Assembly: GCA_016870475.1 (NCBI GenBank)
Contig: VGBO01000001.1
Location: 67,515-112,145, forward strand
DNA: 44,631 bases
From: Actinomycetota bacterium
GTDB taxonomy: Bacteria > Actinomycetota > Acidimicrobiia > Acidimicrobiales > CAIXPF01
Direction: 5' to 3'
The translations under genes and the position numbers were made by a program. How positions within the stretch are numbered: position 1 is the stretch's first letter; each line of letters opens with the position of its first letter. The notes below the pieces were generated by a model. It worked only from the letters and a program-made list of their open reading frames with translations, was not told the origin of the DNA and ran no database searches. This document shows positions 15,849 through 25,470 of this stretch, one piece after another.

Positions 15849-17006
15849 GTGTCGCTCGGAACGGTTGCCATCCTCGTCGTCGGCGCCGCACTCGCCGCCG
15901 TGACCGCGTGCTCCACGGCAGCCGACGAGGTCGCCGTGGAGATCCCGACCACGACCGTCGAGGTCACCACGACAGTCGAGCCGACCACCACGGCCCCCGC
16001 GCCGACGACGCCGGAACCGCTGAACATCTACCGTTTCACGACCTCCGACCGGGTCGAGGAGCGTCTCCTCGACGTCGCACCCCGCGTCTACGTGCCGAAC
16101 TCCGACGAGCACACGGTGTCGGTGATCGACCCGGTGACGATGACGGTCGTCGCCAAGTACTCCACGGGCCAGGTGCCCCACCACGTGACCCCGTCGTGGG
16201 ACATGAGCACGCTCTACGTCCTCGACACCTCGGGAAACTCCCTCACACCGATCGACCCACGCACGGCGAAGCTCGGTACCCCCATCCCCGTGCCCGACCC
16301 CTACAACCTGTACTTCACCCCTGACGGAAAGCTCGCGCTCGTCATCGCCGAGCGGTACATGCGCATCGACGTGCGCAACCCGAGAACGTGGGAGCTCGTC
16401 TACTCGGTGCCCGTCCCGCACCCGGGCGTGAACCACGGTGACTTCTCCGCCGACGGCCGCTACTTCTACGCGACGTGCGAGTGGTCCGGTTGGTTCGTGA
16501 AGCTCGACCTGCTCGAGAGGCGCGTCGTGGCCGAGCGCAAGATCGGGCAGCTCCCCATCGACGTGAAGCTCGCCCCCGACGCATCGGTCCTCTACGTCGC
16601 CGACCAGGGCCGCAACGGCGTGATCGTCGTCGACCCCCAGACGCTCGCGGAGGTTGCGTTCATCCCCGCAGGCCGGGGCACGCACGGGCTGTACGTCTCA
16701 CGCGACGGGCGCCAGCTCTACGCCACGAACCGGCTCGGTGGTTCGGTGAGCGTGATCGACTTCGCCACCCGGGCCGTCGTCGCCACCTGGACGATTCCCG
16801 GCGGCGGTTCGCCCGACATGGGCTCGGTCTCACCGGACGGTCGGCAGTTCTGGGTGTCCGGTCGGAACCACGGTGAGATCTACGTCATCGACACCACCAA
16901 GGGTGAGCTGATCAAGCGGATCCGCACCGGGGCCGGCCCCCACGGCCTGTCCTATTTCCCCCAGCCCGGGCGCTACAGCACCGGGCACACGGGCAACTAC
17001 CGCTGA
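15849..17006 (+). CDS. YVTN-type beta-propeller lipoprotein
   Basis: Secreted lipid-anchored protein, 385 residues. The N-terminal hydrophobic stretch ends in a lipobox-like VTAC, giving an N-terminal lipid-modified Cys at about residue 18. A Thr/Pro-rich linker (TTTVEVTTTVEPTTTAPAPTTP) follows, then a beta-propeller made of 40-45-residue repeats such as VYVPNSDEHTVSVIDPVT, VLYVADQGRNGVIVVDPQT and LYATNRLGGSVSVID. Such propellers bind proteins or polymers at the cell surface; the function here is unknown. The GTG at 15849 is the only usable start after ychF, and the signal lacks the usual positive N-terminal residues. The 3' end overlaps the convergent MFS gene by 10 bp. Confidence 0.85.
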   Translation: MSLGTVAILVVGAALAAVTACSTAADEVAVEIPTTTVEVTTTVEPTTTAPAPTTPEPLNIYRFTTSDRVEERLLDVAPRVYVPNSDEHTVSVIDPVTMTVVAKYSTGQVPHHVTPSWDMSTLYVLDTSGNSLTPIDPRTAKLGTPIPVPDPYNLYFTPDGKLALVIAERYMRIDVRNPRTWELVYSVPVPHPGVNHGDFSADGRYFYATCEWSGWFVKLDLLERRVVAERKIGQLPIDVKLAPDASVLYVADQGRNGVIVVDPQTLAEVAFIPAGRGTHGLYVSRDGRQLYATNRLGGSVSVIDFATRAVVATWTIPGGGSPDMGSVSPDGRQFWVSGRNHGEIYVIDTTKGELIKRIRTGAGPHGLSYFPQPGRYSTGHTGNYR

Positions 17007-18298
17007 TCCGCCGCCGCTCGCAGCGGACGGGCCGCGAGCACGACCACCGCAGCGAGCACGTCGAGCACTGCGAACACCGTGAACGGCGTGCCGTAGCCAC
17101 CGGTCCGGTCGTGCAACCAGCCGATCACCACGAGACCGACGCCGCTGCCGAGCTGGCCGGCGAGGGACACCACGCCGAACACCGTGCCGAAGGAGACCAG
17201 CCCAAACAGCTCCCCGACGAGGAGCGACTGCATCAGGTAGACGTTGCCGATCGTGAACCCGAACAGCAACGCGACGGCGTAGAGCCCCACCGGCGAAGAC
17301 ACCTGCACGTAGGCGAACACCGCCACCGCCTGGAGCGCGAACAGCCCGCTCGTCATGCGGCGCTTGTCGAGGCCGTCCGCGACGAGACCCACCACGAGCC
17401 GGGCGACGATCGACCCGATCGCCGTCGTCGTCACCGCCAGCGCCGCAGCGTTCCTCGAGCCGAGTCGTCCCGGTTCCTGGAGGAAGCTGAGCTGGTGGAT
17501 CAGCACGGCCGTCTGCGCCGCGAGCGTCAGCGCGAACCCGCCGAGCAGCGCCCAGAACGTGACGGTCCGCGCCGCTGCGGCACGGGTCCAGATCCGGTAC
17601 TGCGCCCGGTGGCGCGCCGAGGAGGTGTCGACGTCGTCAGTGGTTCGTCCGTCGGGACGCAGCCCAAGGTGCGCCGGATCCGTCGCCACGACGAGCAACA
17701 GCACCGGCAGCGCGACGACCGACACCAACAACCCGAGGATCGGCGCCGCCAACTCCAAGCCCCCTCGACCGACGAGCGCGGTGCCGACCGGCACCAGCAC
17801 GGAACCGCCGAGCGACACCCCTGTCGACGAGATCGTCATCGCCTTGGAGCGGTGCTCGATGAACCAGCGGGACAGCATCGAGGAGACGCTCACCGCCGAA
17901 CCCATCCCGAACGCCACGGCCATCAGGGCGTAGGCGGCGTAGAGGTGCCAGACCTCCGCCACCCAGCCGATCGCCGCCGTACCGACCGTGGTGAGCAGGA
18001 TGCCCGCGATCATGAACCGACGGGGTCCCAACCGGTCGATGAACGGCCCGGCGACGAACGCCGACACACCCGACAGCACGAAGTACATGCCCGTGGCGCC
18101 GCTCACCACGATGTTCGACCAGCCGTGCTCGACCTGCAGGGGACGCAGGAACACCGAAAGGCCGTAATAGCCCACCCCGACCGTCACGAACATCATGACG
18201 GTGCAGGCGCCGGCCACGTACCAGCCGTAGAAGTACCGGTCCGGGAGGATCCTGCTCGCCGGCGGACGGTGCACGGCGAGCGGACCCGTCACGGTCAC
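16997..18298 (-). CDS. MFS transporter (monocarboxylate-like)
   Basis: Inner-membrane major facilitator, 433 residues with about 12 hydrophobic segments. The N-terminus has RYFYGWYVAGACTVMMF and the cytoplasmic loop motif DRLGPRRFM between TM2 and TM3. A second loop signature, ADGLDKRRMT, occurs in the C-terminal half. It resembles the oxalate/formate-monocarboxylate antiporter branch; the substrate is unknown. The GTG at 18298 overlaps the TGA of the upstream desaturase as GTGA, which implies translational coupling and a shared transcript with the lipid desaturase gene. No separate promoter is seen. Confidence 0.88.
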   Translation of the reverse strand: MTVTGPLAVHRPPASRILPDRYFYGWYVAGACTVMMFVTVGVGYYGLSVFLRPLQVEHGWSNIVVSGATGMYFVLSGVSAFVAGPFIDRLGPRRFMIAGILLTTVGTAAIGWVAEVWHLYAAYALMAVAFGMGSAVSVSSMLSRWFIEHRSKAMTISSTGVSLGGSVLVPVGTALVGRGGLELAAPILGLLVSVVALPVLLLVVATDPAHLGLRPDGRTTDDVDTSSARHRAQYRIWTRAAAARTVTFWALLGGFALTLAAQTAVLIHQLSFLQEPGRLGSRNAAALAVTTTAIGSIVARLVVGLVADGLDKRRMTSGLFALQAVAVFAYVQVSSPVGLYAVALLFGFTIGNVYLMQSLLVGELFGLVSFGTVFGVVSLAGQLGSGVGLVVIGWLHDRTGGYGTPFTVFAVLDVLAAVVVLAARPLRAAADQR

Positions 18299-19362
18299 GA
18301 CTGAAGGTCGCGGAATCGGTACCAGGTGTGGGTGTCGAAGTCGTGCACCTTGCACTGACGGAAGATCCCCGCCACGGTCCGCCAGCGGAACCGGTAGCTG
18401 AGCACGTCCTGGCCGTAGGTCGGCTGGAGCTCCGACCATCCACGGCGCAGGCCGTAGAAGGGGATGCGTGCGTCGACGTGGTGCGGGGTGTGCACGAGGA
18501 TGTAGTGCGAGACCCACTCGAAGAACCGGGAGCCTCGGATCACCGTCGAACAACCGATCTGGCCGATCGTGGCGCTCCACTCCTTGCGGTCGTCGAAGAA
18601 CGGCAGCGTCGGGTGCGTGTGGTGCAGATACACGAACAGGGCGATGTGGTAGTTGAACACCACCCACGGGATCACCACTGCGGCCAGCACACCGACCCAC
18701 CCGGCGACGAGCGCCGACAGGGTGATCATCACGACCGCGAAGGTCGCCGTGGCGATCTTCGACCGGGTGAAGTGGTAGCGCTTGCGCACCTCCGCCCCGG
18801 GTCGGAACGTGATCATCCCCGGCCACCACACCCGGAGGATGTAGTGCAGGGCGCACCCGGGCAGGCTCCGCTCGACCCGGTACACGAGCTTCGCGAACGA
18901 GCTTCGGGCGGCGTACTCGGCACGGGTGTCGGGCTTCCAGATCCAGTCGATTGGGCTGTAGCTCGTGTACCCGTGGTGCACCTTGTTGTGGCCGTACACC
19001 CACAACCGGTACAGGTTGAACGACGGCAGCATGGCCAGGGTGCCGAACACCTCCTCCACGCCCTCCGACCGGAAGAGCGCACCGTGCGCTGCGTCGTGCG
19101 CCCACACGAACAGCGACGCCACCGCGACGCCGGCGAGCACACCCGAGGCGAGCTGCAGCAACGGATGGGGTGCGAGCAGCGCACCGGCGACGAACAGCGC
19201 GTAGACCGCCACGTCGATGGCCAGGACGCCGAACGTCTTCACCGCCGATCTGCGATACGTCTCCTCGGAGAAGGATCGACGAACCTCACCGAGCTTCACC
19301 GGCCGCAGCCGGTCGAACTTGTCGCGCTGCTCGGGCGCTTCCATCACCGGGGTTTCAGCCAC
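18295..19362 (-). CDS. membrane fatty-acid desaturase
   Basis: Integral membrane di-iron desaturase or hydroxylase, 355 residues, inserting a double bond or hydroxyl into acyl chains using O2. All His boxes are present: HDAAH at 89-93, HNKVHH at 125-130, HHTH at 247-250 and HTPHH at 291-295. Hydrophobic pairs lie at about 45-85 and 205-250. The GTG at 19362 has TAAGGT 6 nt upstream. Downstream and overlapping is an MFS transporter, which suggests the pair handles a common substrate or lipid precursor (inference). Divergent orientation is not involved; acnA lies upstream on the same strand after 58 bp. Confidence 0.9.
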   Translation of the reverse strand: MAETPVMEAPEQRDKFDRLRPVKLGEVRRSFSEETYRRSAVKTFGVLAIDVAVYALFVAGALLAPHPLLQLASGVLAGVAVASLFVWAHDAAHGALFRSEGVEEVFGTLAMLPSFNLYRLWVYGHNKVHHGYTSYSPIDWIWKPDTRAEYAARSSFAKLVYRVERSLPGCALHYILRVWWPGMITFRPGAEVRKRYHFTRSKIATATFAVVMITLSALVAGWVGVLAAVVIPWVVFNYHIALFVYLHHTHPTLPFFDDRKEWSATIGQIGCSTVIRGSRFFEWVSHYILVHTPHHVDARIPFYGLRRGWSELQPTYGQDVLSYRFRWRTVAGIFRQCKVHDFDTHTWYRFRDLQS

Positions 19363-19368
19363 ACCCCA

Positions 19369-19374
19369 ACCTTA
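19369..19374 (-). promoter_or_regulatory. -10 box TAAGGT for desaturase-MFS operon
   Basis: Minus-strand TAAGGT, 6 nt before the GTG at 19362, fitting a leaderless transcript. Confidence 0.55.
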
Positions 19375-19420
19375 GGGAACCGGGAGCCCGACTGCGAGGT
19401 TCGACCCACCGTGGCCTCCG

Positions 19421-22081
19421 TCATCGCTGGAGGAGCTGCCGCAGCACGTACAGCAGCACGCCCCCGTGGCGGTAGTAGGCCGCCTCGGTCGGCGTGTCGA
19501 CCCGCACCTGGACCGTGAAGGTCCGGTCGTCGGCCTGCACCTCGAGACGGGTCGGGAACGGGGCGTCGTGCGCCGCCGCCGCCGCGAGACCGCCGATCGT
19601 GATCGTCTCCGAGCCGGTGAGACCGAGCGAGGCGACCGACTCGTCGGGCAGGAACTGCAGGGGCAGGACACCCATGCCGATCAGGTTCGAGCGGTGGATC
19701 CGCTCGAACGACTCGGCGATCACCGCGCGCACGCCGAGCAACGCCGTGCCCTTCGCCGCCCAGTCACGGGACGACCCCGAGCCGTACTCCTTGCCGGCGA
19801 GCACGACCAGCGGCGTGCCCTCCGTCGTGTACACCTGCGCCGCGTCGTAGATCGACACCGCCTCGCCGCCCTCGGGCAGCTTCACCGTCACGCCACCCTC
19901 GACACCGGGAACCATGGCGTTGCGGATGCGGATGTTCGCGAACGTGCCGCGGATCATCACCTCGTGGTGTCCGCGTCGGGCGCCGTACTGGTTGAAGTCG
20001 GCCGGCACGACGCCGCGACCCTGCAGGTACAGGCCCGCCGGGGCGGTCGCCCGGATGTTGCCCGCGGGTGAGATGTGATCGGTGGTGACCGAGTCGCCGA
20101 GCACCGCCATGACGCGTGCGCCCACGATGTCGGTGATCGGACCGGGCTGCGCCGGCATGCCGTCGAAGTACGGCGCCCGGGCGATGTAGGTCGACGCGTC
20201 GTCCCAGGCGAACCGGTCACCGGACGGGGCGTCGATCGCCTGCCAGCGGGCGTCCCCCTCGAACACGGCGCCGTACTCGCGGCGGAACTGCTCCACCGTC
20301 ACGCTCGACGCGACAGCGTCGGCCACCTCCGCCGTCGTCGGCCAGATGTCCCGCAGGTACACGGGACCGTCGGTCCCCTCGCCGATCGGGTCGTTGTAGG
20401 GATCCCAGTCGAGCGTGCCGGCGATGGCGTAGGCGACGACGAGCGGCGGCGACGCCAGGTAGTTGAGACGGACGTCGGGGTTCACCCGGCCCTCGAAGTT
20501 CCGGTTGCCCGAGAGCACACCCGCCACGGCGAGGTCGTGTTCGTTGACGGCGGCGGAGATCTCCGCCGGCAGCGGCCCGGAGTTCCCGATGCAGGTCGTG
20601 CACCCGAAGCCGACGAGGTTGAAGCCGAGCTTCTCGAGGTGCGGGAGCACCCCTGCGCGCTCGTAGTAGTCCATGACGACCTTCGACCCGGGAGCGAGCG
20701 AGGTCTTCACCCACGGCTTGCGATCGAGGCCCTTCTCGACGGCCTTCCGTGCGAGCAGTCCGGCGGCGAGCATCACCGAGGGGTTCGACGTGTTCGTGCA
20801 CGACGTGATCGCCGCGATCACCACGGCTGCGTGGTCGAGGGTGACCTGCTCGCCCGATGCGAGCGTCACCGACACCGGGGTGGACGCGGCGCCCATGCCG
20901 GCGAGGTGCTGCACCGTCGACTGCTTCATCACGTCGAGGGACACCCGGTCCTGGGGACGCGACGGACCGGCCAGCGACGGCACGACCGTCGACAGGTCGA
21001 GCTCGACGTACTCGGAGAACACCGGCTCCTGCGACGGGTCGTGCCACATGCCCTGCGCCTTGGCGTACGCCTCGACGAGGGCCACCTCGGCGTCGGTCCG
21101 ACCCGACAACCGCAGGTATCCGAGCGTGATGTCGTCGATCGGGAACACGGTGATCGTCGAGCCGTACTCGGGGCTCATGTTGCCGATCGCTGCGCGGGAC
21201 TCGGCACCGACCGCGGCGACGCCGGGCCCGTACGCCTCGACGAACTTGCCGACCACCCCGTGGCGCCGCAGCGTCTCGGTCACCGTGAGCAACAGGTCGG
21301 TCGCCGTGACCCCTTCACGGAGCTCGCCGACGAGCTTCAGGCCCACGACACGGGGGATCAGCATCGGGATCGGCTGGCCGAGCATGGCCGCCTCCGCCTC
21401 GATACCGCCCACGCCCCACCCGACGATGCCCACACCGTTCACCGTGGGCGTGTGCGAATCGGTGCCGACCAACGTGTCCGGGAACGCGAGCCCGTCGCGG
21501 GCGATGACGACCTTCGACAGGTACTCGAGGTTCACCTGGTGGCAGATGCCCGTGTTCGGCGGCACGACCGAGAAGTTGTCGAACGCCTGCTGTCCCCACT
21601 TGAGGAACTCGTAGCGCTCCTTGTTGCGGGAGTACTCGAGCGAGGCGTTCAGATCGAACGCGTTGTTCACCGCAAAGTGGTCGACCTGGATCGAGTGGTC
21701 GATCACGAGGTCGACGGGAACCAGCGGGTTGATCCGCGACGGGTCGCCACCGAGCGACGCCATCGCATCGCGCATGGCGGCGAGATCGACCACGGCGGGC
21801 ACGCCCGTGAAGTCCTGCATCAACACCCGGGCGGGCGTGAAGCTGATCTCCTTGTCGGGCTCCGACGTGGGGTCCCACGAGGCGAGCGCCTCCACGTCGG
21901 CCCGGGTCACGGCCACCCCGTCCTCGAAGCGCAGGAGGTTCTCGAGGAGCACCTTGAGCGAGTAGGGGAGCCGCACCACGTCGAAGCCTCCAGCGGCGAC
22001 GGCGTCGAGGCGGAAGATGTCGTAGGAGACGGACCCGACCGAGAGCGCGGAGCGGGCACCGAAGCTGTTCGCAGCGGCCAT
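19421..22081 (-). CDS. acnA: aconitate hydratase A
   Basis: TCA-cycle enzyme isomerising citrate and isocitrate via a [4Fe-4S] cluster; members also act as iron-responsive RNA-binding proteins when the cluster is lost. 886 residues, normal for AcnA/IRP1. Cluster ligands are C428 in [12 protein letters not shown] and C494 and C497 in [12 protein letters not shown]. Other signatures are [37 protein letters not shown] and, in the swivel domain, [13 protein letters not shown]. The ATG at 22081 is supported by TAGCGT 8 nt upstream. Probably monocistronic. Confidence 0.96.
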   Translation of the reverse strand: MAAANSFGARSALSVGSVSYDIFRLDAVAAGGFDVVRLPYSLKVLLENLLRFEDGVAVTRADVEALASWDPTSEPDKEISFTPARVLMQDFTGVPAVVDLAAMRDAMASLGGDPSRINPLVPVDLVIDHSIQVDHFAVNNAFDLNASLEYSRNKERYEFLKWGQQAFDNFSVVPPNTGICHQVNLEYLSKVVIARDGLAFPDTLVGTDSHTPTVNGVGIVGWGVGGIEAEAAMLGQPIPMLIPRVVGLKLVGELREGVTATDLLLTVTETLRRHGVVGKFVEAYGPGVAAVGAESRAAIGNMSPEYGSTITVFPIDDITLGYLRLSGRTDAEVALVEAYAKAQGMWHDPSQEPVFSEYVELDLSTVVPSLAGPSRPQDRVSLDVMKQSTVQHLAGMGAASTPVSVTLASGEQVTLDHAAVVIAAITSCTNTSNPSVMLAAGLLARKAVEKGLDRKPWVKTSLAPGSKVVMDYYERAGVLPHLEKLGFNLVGFGCTTCIGNSGPLPAEISAAVNEHDLAVAGVLSGNRNFEGRVNPDVRLNYLASPPLVVAYAIAGTLDWDPYNDPIGEGTDGPVYLRDIWPTTAEVADAVASSVTVEQFRREYGAVFEGDARWQAIDAPSGDRFAWDDASTYIARAPYFDGMPAQPGPITDIVGARVMAVLGDSVTTDHISPAGNIRATAPAGLYLQGRGVVPADFNQYGARRGHHEVMIRGTFANIRIRNAMVPGVEGGVTVKLPEGGEAVSIYDAAQVYTTEGTPLVVLAGKEYGSGSSRDWAAKGTALLGVRAVIAESFERIHRSNLIGMGVLPLQFLPDESVASLGLTGSETITIGGLAAAAAHDAPFPTRLEVQADDRTFTVQVRVDTPTEAAYYRHGGVLLYVLRQLLQR

Positions 22082-22089
22082 GGACCGGC

Positions 22090-22095
22090 ACGCTA
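22090..22095 (-). promoter_or_regulatory. -10 box TAGCGT for acnA
   Basis: Minus-strand TAGCGT, 8 nt before the ATG at 22081. Confidence 0.55.
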
Positions 22096-22124
22096 CCGCG
22101 CCGCCGGGCCCGCCGACGAAGCCC

Positions 22125-23360
22125 CTACCGGTCCTTGTCGAAGATCAGACCGGTGTCGGTCCAGGTGCGCAACGCGTCGGCGTCGTAGCCGAGCAACTCC
22201 GACAGCACGTAGCCGTTCGCCTCCCCCAGATCGGGGGCGACGAGGTCGGCCTCGGGCGGGGCGTCGGAGAACTTGATGGGGAACCCGGGGATGTCGAACG
22301 TGCCGACGAGCCGGTCGGTCACCGTGCGCACGGTGCGACGCTGCCGGAAGTGTTCGATCGTGCCGAGGTCCTGCGGGCGCAGCACCGGGCCACACGGGAT
22401 CCGGTGCGCCTCGAGCACGGCGAGCACCTCGGCGTCGGTCGCGAACGTCGCCATCCACGACTCGATCACCTCGGTGAGGGCGTCACGGTTCGCCACCCGC
22501 GCGTTCGGCGTGCGGAACCGCTCGTCCTCGATCAGCTCGGGACGGCCCATCGCCTGGAACAACGCCGCCGTCTGCGGCTGGGTGCACATCACCACGATCC
22601 ACCCCTCGGGCGATCGGTGGCTGCCCGCCGGCGCCATGGCCGCGTAGTGGCGGCCGTTGCGCATCGCCACGTACTCGCCGTCCGTCATCGACGGCGCATG
22701 CACCGCCATCTCCTGCATGTGGTAGAGGGTGTCGACCATGGCGATGTCGAGATGCGCTCCCCTGCCCGTGCGGTCACGGCGGTACAGGGCGTACCCGATC
22801 GCCGCGAAGGCGTGCACTCCCGACCCGACGTCGGTGATCGCGGTCCCCACGAACATCGGCGGGCCGTCGGCCTCGCCGGTCATGTGCATCACCCCGGCGT
22901 ACGCCTGACCGATGAAGTCGAACGCCGTCTTCGACGACAGCGGTCCCGTCTGCCCGAACCCGGAGATCGACGCCATGATGATGCGCGGGTTGATCGCCGC
23001 GAGGTCCTCGTAGGACAGCCCGCGCCGGGCCATCACACCCGGGGCGGAGTTCTCCACGACGACGTCGACCGTGGGGATCAGTTCCTTGATGAGCGCGATC
23101 GCCTCCGGCTTGGTGAGGTCGAGGCACAGCGAGCGCTTCCCGCGGTTCTGCTGCACGTGGTAGCCGGCCCGCTTGTTGCGACGCGGCTCGTTCGACCGCG
23201 TCGGGTCGCCGTAGGGCGCCATCTCCACCTTGATTACCTCGGCACCCATCTCGGTGAGCAGGCGGGTGCACGCGGGCCCGGCGAGGTACTGGGTGAAGTC
23301 GAGGACACGGACCCCCTCGAGGTAGGGCGTCTCGTTGGGCACGGCGGTTGCGTCGGTCAC
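22125..23360 (-). CDS. CaiB/BaiF family CoA-transferase
   Basis: Class III CoA-transferase, 411 residues, moving CoA between carboxylic acids through an aspartyl-CoA anhydride. Motifs are [24 protein letters not shown] at about 39-46, [25 protein letters not shown] and [12 protein letters not shown]. The catalytic aspartate is D177 in [10 protein letters not shown]. The closest relative in the window is the CaiB at 41639-42868, which shares most of these blocks. The GTG at 23360 is adopted; the GATGAT hexamer 6 nt upstream is a weak match to the local -10 pattern. Divergent from the tandem CoA-transferase (67 bp between starts). The substrate is unknown. Confidence 0.9.
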   Translation of the reverse strand: MTDATAVPNETPYLEGVRVLDFTQYLAGPACTRLLTEMGAEVIKVEMAPYGDPTRSNEPRRNKRAGYHVQQNRGKRSLCLDLTKPEAIALIKELIPTVDVVVENSAPGVMARRGLSYEDLAAINPRIIMASISGFGQTGPLSSKTAFDFIGQAYAGVMHMTGEADGPPMFVGTAITDVGSGVHAFAAIGYALYRRDRTGRGAHLDIAMVDTLYHMQEMAVHAPSMTDGEYVAMRNGRHYAAMAPAGSHRSPEGWIVVMCTQPQTAALFQAMGRPELIEDERFRTPNARVANRDALTEVIESWMATFATDAEVLAVLEAHRIPCGPVLRPQDLGTIEHFRQRRTVRTVTDRLVGTFDIPGFPIKFSDAPPEADLVAPDLGEANGYVLSELLGYDADALRTWTDTGLIFDKDR

Positions 23361-23412
23361 CCCGCCATCATCGCACCGAGACGAACGGCGGGGCGGCGGC
23401 GACGCGCACGGC

Positions 23413-23418
23413 TACGCT
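23413..23418 (+). promoter_or_regulatory. -10 box TACGCT for tandem CoA-transferase
   Basis: TACGCT ends 9 nt before the ATG at 23428, predicting a leader of about 2-3 nt. Confidence 0.5.
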
Positions 23419-23427
23419 GCGCGGCCG

Positions 23428-25470
23428 ATGGGGGACATCTTCTCGGGGGTCCGTATCGTCGAGTTCGGGACCGGAATCAGCGCGCCGTACGCGACGATGT
23501 TCCTTGCCGACCACGGCGCGGACGTGATCAAGGTCGAACCACCGAACGGCGACCCGTACCGTGCCGAAGCGGGGTTCCAGACGCTGAACCGCGGCAAGCG
23601 GTCGGTCGTCGTGCCCGATGCCGACGAGCTCGCCCGCCTGCTCGCGGGCGCCGACGTCGTCGTCGTCGACCGCCCCGGCGAGGCCGAGCGGGTCCGGGCC
23701 CTCGCCCCCGGCGCCGTCGTGGTCGCCATGCCACCGTGGGGCGAGCACGGACCCCGGGTGAACGACCCGGCGACCAACGACCTCGTCGCAGCGGCGACGG
23801 GGTTGCTTTGGCAGCAGCAGTCCTACGCGGAGGTCCCCGTCCACCTCGTCGTGCCGATGGTGGCCTACGCCACCGGGATCCTCGGGGCCGTCGTCATCGC
23901 CGCCGGGCTCTACGCCCGGGAACGACACGGCTGGACCCCGACGTACGAGGTGTCCCAGGTCGCCGGCTCGGCGGCGCTCCAGCTCGAACAGTTCCGCGTC
24001 GGCGACGCCGTCGAGGAACGCGACGGGTCCTCACCCATGGGCTCCCTCGGCCGGGTGCCGATCTACCGCCTGTTCCGTGCCGGCGACGACCGTTGGTTCT
24101 TCCTCGCCTGCGGAACCCCCCGGTTCTACGAGCGCATGCTCGACGTCATCGGGCGTCCCGAGTTGCGCGACGACCCGCGCCTCGTCGCCCCGCCGTGGGG
24201 GCTCGTCGCCCTCGACGCCGTCGCGTTCATCGCCCCGTTGCTCGAGGAGGTCTTCGCGACTCGACCCCGGGCTGAGTGGCTCGCCGCGTTCCGGGCCGCC
24301 GACGTCCCCGCCCAGCCGGTGCAGTCCCGCGAGGAGTTCGTCGAGTCGGAGCTCTGCCGGGCGAACGACATGGACGTCACCGTCGACCACCCCGAACTCG
24401 GCCCGGTTCGCATGATGGGCGTACCGCTCGTCTGCGAGGACGCGCCCGGACGGGTGCGCGGCCGGGCGCCGCTGCTCGCTGAACACACGGCGGAACTGCT
24501 CGCCGAGGAAGCCCGGCCGCTGCGGCCCGCCGGCGGTCCCGGCGACGGGCGCGGACCCCTCCACGACGTGCGGGCCGTCGACCTCGCCTCCTTCATCGCC
24601 GGCCCGGTCGCCACCCGCCACCTCGCCATGCTCGGTGCCGACGTGATCAAGGTCGAAGCCCCCGCCGGTGACGCGTTCCGTGCATTCGGCCCGCCGTTCG
24701 CCGCGTGGAACCAGGGCAAGCGGTCGGTGGTGCTCGATCTCGGCACTGCGGAGGGCCAGGCGGCGCTGCACCGCATCGCCCGCACGGTCGACGTGGTCGT
24801 GGAGAACTTCCGGCCCGGGGTCGCCACGCGCCTCGGCGCCGACGCCCCCGCGCTCCACGCCGTGAACCCCGACCTCGTGCTGCTGTCGTCGCCCGGCTAC
24901 GGCGACGACGCCTCCATGGCCGACGCCCCGGCCTTCGATCCCCTGCTGCAGGCGCTCGGCGGGATCATGCAGGCGCAGGGCGGCGACGACGACCCGGTGT
25001 TCCTCACCATCGCGATCCACGACGTGATGACCCCGACGATCAGCGCCTTCGGGCTCGTCGCCGCGCTCTTCCACCGGGCTCGAACCGGGCGGGCGCAACG
25101 CGTGCGGACCTCGCTCGCCCGCACGACGATGGCGGTGCAGGTCGCGGAGTACACCCGGTTCGCCGGCGCACCCCCGACCGCACGGGGAGGCTGGGACCAC
25201 CCCGGACCGCTACCCGAGCGCGGCTGCATCGAGACGGACGCCGGGTGGGAGTTCGTCGACGGCGAGCACCGGGTGCCCATCGTGCGCACGGGGATCGTCA
25301 ACGAGGCGATCGCCGTCGACAACGGCCTCCTCGTCACCCACGACCACCCCGAGTGGGGCTCGCTGACCGCTCCCGGACAGCTCGTCGTCGGTGCCGGGGA
25401 CGCACCCGGACGCGGCCCCCGACTCGGCGAGCACACCGACGACGTGCTCCGCGAGATCGGCGCGCCGTGA
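23428..25470 (+). CDS. tandem two-domain CaiB/BaiF CoA-transferase
   Basis: 680-residue fusion of two class III CoA-transferase units. Unit 1 is about 1-365 (VRIVEFGTGISAPYATMFLADHGADVIKVE); unit 2 is about 378-680 (VRAVDLASFIAGPVATRHLAMLGADVIKVE). In unit 2 the catalytic aspartate is D532 in IAIHDVMTP. In unit 1 the aligned position is A146 in VPMVAYATG, so unit 1 probably lacks transferase chemistry. Unit 2 is itself short in its C-terminal half and goes from ~580 fairly directly to the usual end (HDHPEWG, GEHTDDVLREIG). Tandem fusions of this family are known (for example DddD and mycobacterial proteins). The ATG at 23428 is supported by the -10 box. The stop overlaps the next gene's GTG as GTGA. 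Confidence 0.88.
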   Translation: MGDIFSGVRIVEFGTGISAPYATMFLADHGADVIKVEPPNGDPYRAEAGFQTLNRGKRSVVVPDADELARLLAGADVVVVDRPGEAERVRALAPGAVVVAMPPWGEHGPRVNDPATNDLVAAATGLLWQQQSYAEVPVHLVVPMVAYATGILGAVVIAAGLYARERHGWTPTYEVSQVAGSAALQLEQFRVGDAVEERDGSSPMGSLGRVPIYRLFRAGDDRWFFLACGTPRFYERMLDVIGRPELRDDPRLVAPPWGLVALDAVAFIAPLLEEVFATRPRAEWLAAFRAADVPAQPVQSREEFVESELCRANDMDVTVDHPELGPVRMMGVPLVCEDAPGRVRGRAPLLAEHTAELLAEEARPLRPAGGPGDGRGPLHDVRAVDLASFIAGPVATRHLAMLGADVIKVEAPAGDAFRAFGPPFAAWNQGKRSVVLDLGTAEGQAALHRIARTVDVVVENFRPGVATRLGADAPALHAVNPDLVLLSSPGYGDDASMADAPAFDPLLQALGGIMQAQGGDDDPVFLTIAIHDVMTPTISAFGLVAALFHRARTGRAQRVRTSLARTTMAVQVAEYTRFAGAPPTARGGWDHPGPLPERGCIETDAGWEFVDGEHRVPIVRTGIVNEAIAVDNGLLVTHDHPEWGSLTAPGQLVVGAGDAPGRGPRLGEHTDDVLREIGAP

